Shown in pieces: positions 33,812-45,462 of a stretch of DNA of 64,000 bases. This DNA is from Glebionis coronaria (taxonomy: Eukaryota > Streptophyta > Magnoliopsida > Asterales > Asteraceae), in the NCBI GenBank assembly GCA_025667525.1, contig CM046876.1:25817224-25881223 (forward strand), given 5' to 3'. The notes under the pieces were generated by a model. It was not told the origin of the DNA. It searched no databases and was given only the letters and a program-made list of their open reading frames with translations. Every line of letters begins with the position of its first letter. Position 1 is the first letter of the stretch. Position numbers and translations under genes: made by a program.

Positions 33812-35085
33812 GGGCTAAGTACAAAAAGAGACTAAAGTACACCTTATGGTCCCCTACCCAGACTTTTTTTTTCAAAATTCCAAAAAAAGACTTACTTTTG
33901 ATCAACTGATCAACCAACTTAATATTTTGCCACGTGTCCAACTGATCAACTTTTTTTATTCACAAATATAACTTAAATTACAAATATACCCTCATCTTTA
34001 TCTTTTTATTCCCACCCTTACCACTCCATCACCACCACCACTACCAACCTACCATTTTATCACCACCACCATTACCAACCTACTATTTCATCACCACTAC
34101 CACTATTTATTTCAAACCACTCATTTCATTTCAAATAATTTAAACACAGTGGATAAACACTTCCAAAAGTAGCACAATACAAACAAAAATGTACAGTACG
34201 TATCTCAAATTAAGTTTCTATTTTTTGTACAAATGCACTATGGTGTTCATGATTCAAAAAACATAAATCTTTGCATGTTTTAGGGCTTGTGGTCTGATCC
34301 AAATGTTTCTGGTTTGTTTACAAAAATAGGCCTCGTACGAGTATTATATCTTCATGTTTTGTCTGTATATTTAAATTATCTCTAGTGGCTTATGATGGCC
34401 TTCACTCATTTAAAGTTCGTATTTTTGTTGTAAACACCACTGTGGTGACGAGGTTCTCACAGATCTATGATTGTGGTGGTGTTTCGGTGTGGTGGCTGTG
34501 GCTGGAAAACCATGGTTAATTTTAGATCCGAAGATGGTTGGTTGGTGACGGATTTGGTGGTTCACGACAATAGATGGTTGTTAATGTGGTGGTGTGTGGT
34601 AGTGGTGACGTGGTGATGGCGATTGGCGGCGTAGGTGGCTGGAGAACAATGGTGGAGATGATTTTAATGATGGCGTCGAGGTGGTGATATGGGGAGATGA
34701 AGATGGTGTTTGAGGTGGATCTGGTGTGAAGTTGGTGATGGTGTTGTTACGGTGAAGGCAGGAGTGGGGGATGATGGTGGTGGCGACGGCTGCAACAGTG
34801 GTGGCTGAGGAGAACAACAGTGGTGGTTGAGATTATGAAGTGGTAGGTTGGTAGTGGTGGTGGTGGTGGAGTGGTAAGGGTGGGAATAAAAAGATAAAGA
34901 TGAGGGTATATTTGTAATTTAAGTTATATTTGTGAATAAAAAAAGTTGATCAGTTGGACACGTGGCAAAATATTAAGTGGGTTGATCAGTTGATCAAAAG
35001 TACAAGTCTTTTTTTGGAATTTTGAAAAAAAAAGTCTGGGTAGGGGACCATAAGATGTACTTTAGTCTCTTTTTGTACTTAGCCC
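33812..35085. mobile_element. Non-autonomous Mutator-like element with long TIRs
   Basis: The 1274-bp element has terminal inverted repeats of about 245 bp that are nearly identical (left about 33812-34060, right about 34840-35085, both starting GGGCTAAGTACAAAAAG). It is flanked by a perfect 9-bp duplication TAAACTAAA (33803-33811 and 35086-35094). Long TIRs with a 9-bp TSD define Mutator-like elements. The interior (about 34140-34840) is rich in GGT/GTG repeats and encodes no transposase. The frame at 34581-34817 is low-complexity. Near-identity of the TIRs suggests a recent insertion. Confidence 0.92.
33929..33939 (-). promoter_or_regulatory. G-box/ABRE-like motif inside the MULE TIR
   Basis: On the gene's strand it reads GGACACGTGGC, a CACGTG G-box with ABRE-type flank. 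It lies about 125 bp upstream of the SCPL TATA box. The mirrored copy is in the other TIR (about 34955). Function here is inference. Confidence 0.45.
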
Positions 35086-35094
35086 TAAACTAAA

Positions 35095-36320
35095 TGTTTT
35101 TTGTGTACCCTTTCAACATTTAAGCCTTGACAATATCAGTACTGTAAGAGTCAAACAGCATTCATATAAGGACTAAAGCTAAAATCCCTTTGATAATAAG
35201 GTCCAAGCTAAAGCTTCTATAAGCTCTTAATTTCAACATTCCTCGTCAAGCTTATCATGGATGCAATCAAACATTTTTTACTTTTTACATAGAAACATAT
35301 GTGTTGTGTGATTGTTGTATAAATACACATTTTTAGGAAAAAGCGTATATATTCGGCAAGTATTATTTCACGATTTAGAAAAACCGTAAAGATGATAAGT
35401 GAGTTCTTTCCTCAAGGGAGGTTTATTTGTTGTGTGCTAAAATTTATAATACATAGTTTGGATTAGTCCGTTTTTTAAAGAAAAGAGAGAAAATTAAAGA
35501 CGATTATGCTAAAATTAAAGTACGACGTTAAAAACGTAAAACGTAAAACGTAAAAACGCGACGAAAATAAAACTTTATCAAAAGAAAATTACAAAAATTC
35601 AAATTAAATTCCTAAAAATATACCTGAGGTTTACAAATCAAGAAAACTTTTTGTAACTTTTTAAATTAACTAATATTTGATTTTTAAATGTTAATTAAAG
35701 CCCTAAAAATTAAATAAATTAAAAATAAAAGCACAATCAAAGATTTAATAACTTGCAAACCTCAAAAATATTTATCTAATGCTAAAAAGTAATTTTCAAA
35801 AAAAATTTAAAACTAATTATCTATTTTTAAATGCCTAAAAACAATTTTTAGCTTAAACTAATCATAAAAAATAAAAAGAAAAGTAGGAAAATTATGAAAC
35901 CATCTTTAAAAAATCTAAATTAACTTAAAGTATCAAGCAAAAATGAAATAAGCTAGAAACAATGATTGATAAGCTAAGAAAAACTCAAAATGAAATGTTG
36001 TTTTGATTTGTACTATCAGTAGGAAACCCCAATGATGTCGGTGGGAAAGGAGTCCCACTGACTGTGTTAATTCCACATAAAATGGATTTAGCCAGATTGA
36101 AGGTTGTTTGTTGAAAACAAAGGCGCCCAATAGCTTTCTGCTATTAGGGAGTCCGTATAAGTAGTAAACAAGCAATTTCACACAGCCAATAAGCCAGAAT
36201 AAGCATACAACCAAAAATAAGCTACAGTGACTTTTTATGTGGTGTTCGAGAACCCACCAGAGAACACCACAGTTGTGTCCAATATTGTAGACAACTAGGA
36301 CTGGGTTTCTCTGGTACAGT
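35095..36320. other. Intergenic, AT-rich, no gene recognised
   Basis: This is the DNA that lay next to the SCPL TATA box before the MULE inserted. It includes A/T-rich tracts and short repeats such as AAAACGTAAAACGT (about 35525-35560). A 131-residue minus-strand frame (35933-36328) shows no domain and is probably chance. Confidence 0.45.
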
Positions 36321-38080
36321 GCAGACAAAAACTATAAAGTGAATTTCAAAAGCTCTTTAAGATACTTTAAGCAACCCTTTTTTTGAAAACATCTATTAAC
36401 ATATCTAAACAAACCCTATCCTTAACAGATTCCAAGACTTTAGCATTTAAAACATGAAATTGATCCTAATGGATCCTACTATTTGTATTTCACTAGTTTT
36501 GCACAAACACTTGACCTTACAAACTAAGTAAATCACTCAAATAGGACAGAGCACAACTCAAATTATTAATACAGCTAAAAGTAGAAATGTTCAAGAAGAA
36601 GAAACCCTATTTTTGTCACCCAAAGGGTTTTAGATCCCCTTACCCAAACATACCTTTAAATTTGTTAACAAAATTTTACAAGAACTTTTTTGTAAAACAA
36701 AATCAAACCTTTTTTTAAACTAATAGAAACATTTCATTAACATTAACTGACATGGCTAAATGTCTAAACCACCAAATAACAGCTAGCAACAACAAACCAC
36801 ATGAACCGTTAACTAAACAAAAAAATATAAAGGGAGGAAAGAGGGTTACCACCCTTGACTTTGCTCAAGCCAAGGACACGCCAATCTTAAACCACCAAAT
36901 AAACTTTCTGAAATATAGAAGCTTATGATAGCTGCTTAGACAAGAACAAAGGATGGATTTGTTGAGGATTCTACCACAGAACCTAAAACCAAAAATGAGA
37001 GGAAGGGATGATATGTCTTCTACCTGCGATCACAACACCAAACAACAAGGTTCAACCTCATAAGCTGGTTCAAAATCTACTTGTAAAATAACTTTTGAAC
37101 AAGATTATGAACAGTAAGTCATAAAGATAAAAACAAATGAAACAAAGATTTCAGAAAAATCTTTTTCGAACCAGTAAATTTGTAAACTACTTGATGAAAC
37201 TTGAAAAACAAAACCAATAAATTTAACTTGTAAGAAAATGAAAGTGGAACTCAGAATATTGCAAGGTTTAATAGATAGTTTAAATATTCATATAGAAAAG
37301 TTTACAAATAAGCTAGAACAAAATGAAACTATAACCCTACGTTGCCTTATATACTACGGCTACAAGTTCTAGAGGGGAAAAGAAGTAGTAAACTATAACT
37401 CATACAAATTTCCAGAAAAACCCTTGCTTTTAAAATTTAAATTTTAGTCAAAAGTAATCCCATGTGATTCTCTGAGGATACAACTGTTTGAAAGTGATCC
37501 CATACGTCCATATTGTTGTGGGGAAGAAGCTTTTGCTAAGGGACGTTGATCATGCCTGCCAATCTTGTTTTCTTGTTCAACCCGTGTACAGAGGTGCCAC
37601 GTGGAGGGGTGCACAGTACATGTGACTGGGTTTGGGGGTGGGGTATTGTTGAGGGTTGTGCTAATTGTGGATCTGGATGTTATCGCGACCCACCTCATAG
37701 GTTTAAGAAAATTAGGGATTTGGGGTTCTTGGTGTTGAAATTAGGGGTTTTAATATATAAAAGGAGTGAAGCTTGTGTTTAGCGCAAATTTCATTTAATT
37801 AATAAAATTCAAAAATTATATTAATTAATCTAAAAATGTTGGTGGGTGGAGTTTGACGTCAGCTGGAGATTGGGTCGGGTTTTGTTATTTGGTGGACTAG
37901 GCTTGGGTAAAAAGGTGGGTTGGACGGGTATTTGGATGGGTTTAGATTTAGTGTATTTGCAAAAATAACCCCTGAGCTTGTAAAAAGTCTTCAAATACAA
38001 TCTTGGCAGAATTTCTTGCATTTCCCTTTGTAAATAACTGAGATGTAATTACAAGACAGTCCCTCCAATCTCTATAACTT
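36321..38080 (-). repeat. Possible degenerate gypsy LTR
   Basis: The composition and layout resemble the Athila LTRs further right: long runs of AAACTG/AAGCT-type words, a minus-strand TATA box (TATATAAGG, about 37345-37353) and a CCACGTGG motif about 250 bp beyond it. No PBS, PPT, TSD or partner copy was found, so the call is tentative. No gene is seen. Confidence 0.3.
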
Positions 38081-38251
38081 TGTTAATGGAAAGTAATGCC
38101 TAAAAACATTATTAGTGTTAACTAATCTTTCTTAGTTTTGATCACAACAAATTAAAAAGACATTTATCGACAAATACAATCGTAAGACGAATTATCTGAC
38201 AAACAATATCATCAAGGTAATAATCATTTAAGTATTGCACTAATATATTAA
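38081..38251 (+). repeat. Left piece of an old plus-strand Sirevirus LTR, split by Athila
   Basis: It starts TGTTAATG and continues AATGCCTAAAAAC, like the beginning of the intact Sirevirus LTR (read from 44439 leftward). It breaks off at the Athila LTR and the homology resumes at 63020. Confidence 0.7.
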
Positions 38252-41200
38252 TGTATGATCTTATTCAAGTTCGTTTTTCCAAGCTCACGAAAAATTGAGA
38301 TTCCAATTAAAATCAAGTTCTTAATTGTTTTTGGTTTTAACAAAGGTATTTGGTATCTATGTCTATTTCAAACGATCACGTAAAAAATGGAAAAATATTA
38401 TATCTATGTAACCGTAAAACAAGTTGCAAATACCACAATTATAGCACAAAGTACAAGTATTAAATGCACAAATGTAAAAATGCTCAAAATGTAAAGAAAT
38501 TGAAAGTACAAGGACCAAATATGAAAATTTAGAAAGTATAGGGACTAAAAGTGAAAATAGTAACAAACTATAACAACTTTTCAACAAATTTCAAAAACTG
38601 CCAAACTGAAATGAAACAAACTGAAACTACAAGGACTTGAAAGTGCAAACCCTAAAAACTTCAAGTTCTGAAAGCTAATACACAAATTCAGAAAGTGCAA
38701 GGACCTATTTGCAATTAAAACTAGTTTAATAACAAAAACGGGTAACAAAGTTCCAATAAGCTCGTGTGAGCTTATTACTCAACTAAAATGACTCTAGTTT
38801 TATGCAAATGTCTTCAAATTGAAATTAAGTTAGGTGTCTCAAAGTAGGGATGAGCAAAAGAACCAAAGAACCGAACCAGATTCGAGGATTGGACCAGAAC
38901 CACGAAGAGCCGAACCGGAACTAGAACCGTTGGATCCAGTTCTAGTTCTTGTTTTTGAGATTTTTTGGTTCGTGGTTCGGTTCGGTTTGGTTCGGTTCCA
39001 CCGATTCTTGGTTCCAGAACCAAAGACCCGATAATTATAAAAATATTATAACTTTTTTATATACCATACTCAAAAGCTAATATCATAAGTAATATAAAAA
39101 AACACAACTAACCTACTCTCAAAAAAACCAAACCGAACATCTTAAACTCTAATTTTAATCCGTTGAAACACAGACAACTATCATTATCAAATCAATAGAA
39201 CTAAGTTTTATGTTGGTTTTTTATTTGCATTCAATGTATGTCTTCTCAGTATTAATGAAATATGTATGTCTTGTTAGTACATAATTACTAATCACTAGAT
39301 TTGTATAATATAAAAATTATTTTTATGTTATAATTGTTGATATGGCACGTTCAATAAGTTTGAATAATTTGTGAGTTCTTTATTTTACTTTGTAACAAAA
39401 AGGTTTATATAATATGACTAGCAATGCCAAATACATTCATTTTGTAAACATAATGTTAAATGATTAGTAATCTATATCTTTATTTTGATTTGCTTTTTAA
39501 GGTGATACAAATTCAACCGATATCGAGCCAGATAACTTTGATTCAAATTTTGGTAAAAGATAAGTAGTCAACTTGTGAAACTATATGATGTTTATTTATT
39601 TGAGCCTATACTTAGTTGTTAAATGTTATTGCTTTTAACGTAAATAGTTATAAATACATAAAAGAAAATATTTTTTGTTGACTTAATTCATTAGTGAATG
39701 AGTTTTTCTTCTTCTTCTGAAAAATTGGTTCCTATACGGGTAGAACCAAAGAATCGGAACCGGAACTGGAACCAGAACCGGAACCAAAAAATATATTTGG
39801 TTCGGTTCTCGGTTCCTATTTTTCTCAAAATTTCGGTTCTCGGTTCTACCGGTTTCAGTTCTAGTTCCACCGGATCTAGATCCACGCTCATCCCTATCTC
39901 AAAGGAAACAGGCTGAAACTGTCTAAATCAAAAGTTAGCTTATCTCAATAAGCTCAAAATAAGCTATAAGCTGTTTTAGACTTCCACACTTGGATTTTTT
40001 CAATGAAATTGATTTAGCAAATGATAAGAAGGTTGGACTGTCAAGAAATTCTGAAATGATTAACCTAATAAGCTGGAATCTCAAATAAGCAAAAATGTCT
40101 TATCGTTAACCAACTTTGACCAAGAAATTTCAAAAAGCTTATTTTCTCAAAATCTTCTCAGGACATGTTTGTACACAGATTTGTGAAAGAAAAAGGCAAG
40201 ATTTGTGAAGTAGAATTGTAGAACTAGATAAGCAGCAGGGCTTTTCTCATAGAGAATGACATATGCTAAGCAGCTTATTTATAAGCTAGTATCTAACTCA
40301 AATCAGCAAATTGTATTATTTCCTTAGTAAACCAGAAAGCTTGTATGTTGAACTACAACTGAGAACAAAAATCAACTAATTTCATCAACTAACAAAGAAT
40401 CAAGAAGTGATTAAAGATAGTTAGTTTTTACTGATGAACAATTGTAAAGGCTAACCCAAAGTTTTTAGTGGCCAATTGCCTGTTTGACTTTGAATTTGAC
40501 TACCAAACTTTGCAAGTAAACTTACACCAACCTATTTAGTAAATGTGGACTAAAATCAACAAGTTACAAAAGCTGATACACTAAAACAATACTGATCCAA
40601 ACACCAATTTTCAACTGATATGAAAAACTTTTCAAAGGCTTTATGATCAAAAGGTTTTTGAAAGAACTTGACTCTTATCAAAACTTGTTTATCAGCTCAA
40701 ATGAAACTCAAATCAGCAAAGTTCCAATAGGTTTACACTATGAAACTTAAAATGACTAAATGATGAAAATGTAAGCTGATTAAGACCAATTAAACTAAGT
40801 AGAAATGATAAGGAACAACGCAAATCACTAACTAACTAGAAAATCATCAATATCGCACCAAAAGCATACTAAATCAACCACAATTTAGCAAATAAGCTCT
40901 ATAACTAGGAATTGAGCATGGCACAACAGTTTAGTAGAATTTAAACAAGAATTTTGGTTCCTTTTAGCTAGAAGCCTCCTTTGATGGAGTAGAGGAGCGT
41001 TGAGCTCTCTAAGATCAATACAAACACCAACAATAAACTATCAGTAACCCTCAAATCATCACCATCACCAAGAACTGAACTCCCCTGCATCATCTGCTAC
41101 TTTTGAACTATTCTGGCTATGGAAATGAACTAAGAACGTCTAAATCAGCTACAAGCTTCCAAAAACACATCAACAATCTCTATTGATCAGGTTTGATCAA

Positions 41201-42376
41201 TAGAATTAAACAGTAACAGGATAGGAATGAGAATGCAGTAAGATTGAAAGAGATTTGAGTAAAGGAGGGTATTATTAATAGAAGTTGGTTGTTACAAAGT
41301 TGTTACAACTATATAACTAACTCTCAAGTGGTTGCCAATAGCTTGAGAGTAGTAACTAACTAACTTGCTAACTGGAAATGGAGAAATTAAGTAGTGTGTG
41401 AAAATTACACACACTAAGTACAATAATGAAATGAAGAACTATCTGGGCTATTTATAGAGCTGGGTTGAAGTTTATTGGAGGTGGGTGACGTGTTAGAGCC
41501 AATAGCAAGCTTCCACGTGGCCTTGATCTTCCAACTGATTATAGCCGTTGAAGAATTGAATTAGGGGTTTCTTTTTGTGTTGATTCCAGGCTAATTGAAT
41601 GCTTGGAATGTATTTGTCTCTTGATTTAGAGTAGTTTTCATGTATAACACTTGATTTGAAATGCACTCCTTCACAATCTTGAATCTGGGTTCGTTTGAAT
41701 TATGAAGATGACACGTGGAATGATATTATTGGATGAGAGAGTGAGTTGCAGATTGTTATCTGAAAAGTGATTTATGATTGGTTGAAAGATGGTTAGTGGG
41801 AAGTACTGTTGAGATTGTGCAATTAAATGAAAAACGGCGTTAGTGGATGAGGTGGCATATATGTGGCAATCCTTGTGAGTAAAATACTCGTCCCCCATCG
41901 GTTGGTTTGTATAGCACTCGGATTAAACCAAACTTTTCTTCTTTTTGGCAGATTTAACCCCTCTAGTTAGGCATATTCATAACATGAGCTAGGATCTTCA
42001 TTTCTTTGTCATTTTTGGTCCTTTTAACTTCAAACTTGTTCAATAATGATCCTTGACTATGTTGACTTGATAGTTGACCAATTTTGACTGTGTTCTTGAG
42101 TTTCTCATAATTACACTTTAGTCCTTCGTCTTTGAAAGTTGTCAAGAAAGGTCCTTTAACTTTGCAAGGCTTGTCACTTTTTATCCTCCTTTTGTCTTTT
42201 CTTCATCAATAAAGCTTGATTTCACTTGTTTGCTTCAAAATTATATCTTTTTACCTACACAAGCACAAACAACAAAACATACCCATAATATTGCTTTTAT
42301 GAATCAAAATTAGGTATTTTGCTTTGTGTTTTAGGGTGATTTGTGATACAATTGATATGAGGTTTCACTCATATCA
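38252..42376 (-). repeat. Athila 3' LTR (left copy), enlarged by a hAT element
   Basis: It aligns with 59971-63019 over its length except for the 1052-bp hAT insertion plus its duplicated target at 38837-39904. Minus-strand TATA box TATAAATA at 41449-41456. On the element strand the LTR opens with a small inverted repeat TGATATGAG..CTCATATCA. Confidence 0.9.
38845..39896. mobile_element. Non-autonomous hAT DNA transposon
   Basis: A 1052-bp element with 11-bp terminal inverted repeats TAGGGATGAGC and a perfect 8-bp TSD TCTCAAAG (38837-38844 and 39897-39904), the hAT signature. Both ends carry many GGTTC/GAACC motifs in both orientations, typical subterminal repeats. No transposase domain is present. 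The paired Athila LTR shows the empty site (ACTCAAAG near 60546-60553), so the insertion came after Athila. Confidence 0.93.
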
Positions 42377-43163
42377 AATCCCATACACTTGATCATTGCC
42401 ATGACCTCATGCAATGCCACATTTTAAAGCACCAATTTACACTTTTCTCATAATTAATCCACCTTGACCAATATGGAATGCTTTTACACTACTCTACACT
42501 ATATGAGGCATGATTTTGATTTATACAATGCAATGCAAAGAAAAGCAATTCTATTTATATATTTTTGGATTTTCTTGAAATGGTTTTGATGGAAATAACT
42601 CATAAAGAAATCAAGGACTTTGATTAGGGCTTTAACTACCATGAACACTTATCATCCTCACGTTTTGCTTTTCCCATACCAAGCTTAAAAACAAGATCAT
42701 TGTTTTCCACAAGTGAAAGTGCATCAACTCATTCATATAGATTAATTGTGTTACTCTTATACCCCCCACTTATTATTCCTCAAAAACTGGTTATTATTTG
42801 AGAAAATTGCTTGAGGGCAAATTTGTCATTATTTAAGGCGTGAAATATAAGAAATATAAAATCTCAAAATAAGGAAGCACGGTTTTAATCCTAAGTAATT
42901 ATCATATCCATTACTTGAAAAACTGCTCATAATTAATATAAGTCCGACTCAAGATAAGAACTCATTCGCCTTATGTGTAAGATCCTTATGTCATGTATTA
43001 ATAAGTAGCTACGCACTCGCTAAGGAAAGAGAAATAAAACTCACGCAATAATTTATATCCTCCGCCTTTTTGAGACTTTGGATCTTCAATCCCGCAACCC
43101 GTCAAGGTAATATTAGATTGGAGCAACTATTAAATCCCCTCAACCCTTGTGAGAGTAATATTG
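42377..43163 (-). other. Athila 3' noncoding region, part left of the nested Sirevirus
   Basis: Lies between the Athila 3' LTR and the Sirevirus TSD. No gene is seen. The sequence next to the LTR (TGTATGGGATT on the element strand) is a poor polypurine tract. Confidence 0.6.
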
Positions 43164-43168
43164 GAATT
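43164..43168. repeat. Target site duplication of the nested Sirevirus, left copy
   Basis: GAATT here and again at 52318-52322, directly flanking the LTR ends. Confidence 0.93.
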
Positions 43169-44439
43169 TGTAGAAACTAGAAGGGGGGTTGAATAGTTTC
43201 TTATATTTACTTGTTAAAATGTGGTTTCCAAAAAACCTTTTTCAAAAACTTAGGCTTGAGGAAATATGTGAAATCTTCTTATGCACAATATGAACAATGA
43301 TAGTGTAACTAAACTAATACTAACAAAAAATATATCCACAAAGAATAAAGAATGATAGTGTAACTAATCTAATACTAACACATGTATATGCATAAAGAAT
43401 AAAGAATGTAAAGAGTTAAGGGTAAAGAAAGATCAAACCGAACACCAAGGATTTATAGTGGTTCGGCAACGAAGCTCACTCCTCGTTCCTACTCCACTCC
43501 TCGAGTACTCCTTACTCGAGAGTTCACTACACAACAAGCTCCTTATGGTGGAGAAAACCGTACACGTCGCTTAACCAATTTCTGACTCTAAGATAAAAGT
43601 CGAGCCCTAATCGTAGCTAGGACCAATCTACACAACTATACTTAGTACATACACAACTTCCAAATAGACACAACTACTTGGATCTTCACAACTATGACAC
43701 AACTACAAATGTATAAAATTAGATCTTCAATGGATCTTTGGTGGTGGACTCAACACTTCACAAGGATAGTGTTCTTCTCTTTGTACTTGGAGAGGAAGGG
43801 ATGGAAGAACAAGATTCACTTCTTAAACAAGTAATAATCAAACAAATGATCAAAGATTTGAGTGATTAAAGAAGGGGTTTGAATCTGGAAATAAATGTGC
43901 AAAAGAGATGAGATGAAAAGATGAGAATGGTCTACTATTTATAGGACAAAGGAGCCAACGGCTAGTTCTGCCCGCGGTACCTTATCTTAGCCCGCGGTAC
44001 CTTATCGATAAGGTACCGCCTAGGTGCTAAGGTACCGCCGGACTAGACTCCGCTCCTTTTTGTCCTTTAGTGGTGGAGGTCTTATCTGGATATAAAAAAT
44101 ATCCTGAAAGGATATTCTTAACCAAATAAGAATATGCCATTTTCAAATTTCAAATAATTAATTTAATAAAACATTTTCTTAAAAGGAAAGTTTAATAAAA
44201 ACTTGTCACACTTAATAAAAAGCGAGTTTTAAGAAAAGATTAAATCACTTGATCACTTGATTAAGGTTAGTACTTGTTTATCCATACCTTAAGTGAAAAT
44301 GGGTAAAATGAAAAACACTTGAACTCAAGAATTCGTTTTTCGTTGTTTTCGTAAATGCTTGTTTTACATATTGTCGTAATCAAAACAAGGCGAGACCAAA
44401 AAATGCAAGTAACGTTTTTAGGCATTTATTGCATTAACA
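43169..44439 (-). repeat. Sirevirus 3' LTR (left copy)
   Basis: Runs TGTAGAAAC...ATTAACA. Minus-strand TATA box at 43936-43943. About 30-100 bp upstream of it lies a cluster of palindromes built on GCGGTACCTTAT and ATAAGGTACCGC (43971-44041). Confidence 0.95.
43971..44041 (-). promoter_or_regulatory. Palindromic GGTACC repeat cluster in Sirevirus U3
   Basis: Four copies of a GCGGTACCTTA-type unit in alternating orientation lie just upstream of the TATA box, including the perfect GGTACCTTATCGATAAGGTACC. Conserved palindromes in this place are known from Sirevirus LTRs and are thought to be regulatory. The other LTR repeats it at about 51847-51917 with a few substitutions. Confidence 0.8.
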
Positions 44440-44610
44440 ATCTCCCCCTTTTTGATTCCGACAATACATAAACTCAATCACACAAAAACAAGATTTTCGT
44501 AGACGAGTTTATTCATTTCTCCCCCTTTGTCGAAGCAAAAAGGTTTCACAAGTCGGTGTTTGAAGAAACGGACTTCGCAAAGACTCCCCCTTGGTGCTTA
44601 CTCCCCCTAG
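44440..44610 (-). other. Multiple polypurine tracts of the Sirevirus
   Basis: On the element strand, AAAAAGGGGGAGAT touches the LTR (44440-44453). Further GGGGGAG copies lie at 44518-44531, 44583-44592 and 44600-44610. Repeated PPTs in front of the 3' LTR are a published Sirevirus trait. Confidence 0.9.
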
Positions 44611-44885
44611 CTTGGGGCACCGAGGAATCGAGATATGGTGACAAGCTACATAGAAGGGTTAGTTGAACAAAAGAAACAACCATCAATATATAGCAATAGG
44701 TCACATAAAAAAATAAAAGAGAAGAAAGACACAAAGATAAAGATCCAAGATAAGTTACAAAAAGAAAGCATCATACAAAGTTGTATGGAAAAAGAAAACA
44801 AGCCAAAAGCATAAATCTAATCCTAGTTATTCTAGAATTGTAAGATTTGCTAGAGTTTGGTGTCTTGTGGATAAGCAACCAATGC

Positions 44886-45239
44886 TTATAAGAAAGACAA
44901 GGTAATTGCAGAGGGTGGTGGTGGTGGCTTGTTGGAGATCTCATAATCAAAGTGAAGAGAAGGCTTGATTAAGAGACTCTTGATGTAGCTCAACTCCTCA
45001 TAGATGTGTGCCATAGCAAGGTGTTGATATTGACAACATTGACAATATGTTCCATGATGCATGACATTATCATGAGAAGGAGGAAGAACACTAAAGGGTG
45101 GTGGTGGAAGAAAAGATGTTCCACAATCAACATTCTTGGTAGGAGACATGTGATTAAGAGTGTTCTTGGGTGGGTTTGGATTGAAAGCAATTGGAGAAAA
45201 TGGAGGAGATTCCAGGCTTTCATTGGGAGAATAAGACAT
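44886..45239 (-). CDS. Small proline-rich extra ORF of the Sirevirus, function unknown
   Basis: An open frame of 117 residues starts at the ATG 45239 (MSYSPNESLES) and lies between pol and the 3' LTR, where some Sireviruses carry env-like or extra genes. The protein is proline/serine-rich, with FLPPPP and NKPPPPP tracts and a Cys cluster (YCQCCQYQH) near the middle. I see no signal peptide or transmembrane segment, so it does not look like an envelope protein. Upstream, at 45392-45460, sit palindromes like those of the LTR promoter, and a TATA-like TATTTAAA lies at 45272-45279. I do not recognise the family; it could be captured host sequence or chance. Confidence 0.5.
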   Translation of the reverse strand: MSYSPNESLESPPFSPIAFNPNPPKNTLNHMSPTKNVDCGTSFLPPPPFSVLPPSHDNVMHHGTYCQCCQYQHLAMAHIYEELSYIKSLLIKPSLHFDYEISNKPPPPPSAITLSFL

Positions 45240-45271
45240 TTTGGATGTGAAGTAATGCAAAATGCTTATGG

Positions 45272-45462
45272 TTTAAATAGGGAAGGCTTAGGGTATTTTT
45301 GGGGTGGTCAAAGGGTTTGAAACAAAGATTCTCAAAAATGTTGGAGCAAATCTGGGGTTTCAGACAAAAACCCGAAAAAGGAAGGCACTGTAGGCGGTTC
45401 CTTATCTAGGGTGGCGGTACCTTATCAATAAGGTACCGCGGTTCACATATGGAACCGCCTGC
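45272..45462 (-). promoter_or_regulatory. LTR-like promoter module upstream of the extra ORF
   Basis: On the minus strand the block reads GGAACC..CCGCGGTACCTTATTGATAAGGTACCGCC..GATAAGGAACCGCC (given here only in part; 45392-45460), followed about 110 bp later by TATTTAAA (45272-45279) and, 33 bp later, by the ORF start. The order mirrors the U3 palindromes and TATA box of the LTR. Confidence 0.5.

Noticed and set aside
34581..34817. Ser/Thr/Pro-rich frame inside the MULE, possibly captured gene DNA
   Set aside because: Low-complexity GGT/GTG repeats explain it, and no host gene could be recognised.
35933..36328. A 131-residue hydrophobic frame on the minus strand
   Set aside because: Looks like a membrane protein at first sight, but Phe/Leu/Trp enrichment follows from A-rich plus-strand DNA and there is no supporting signal.
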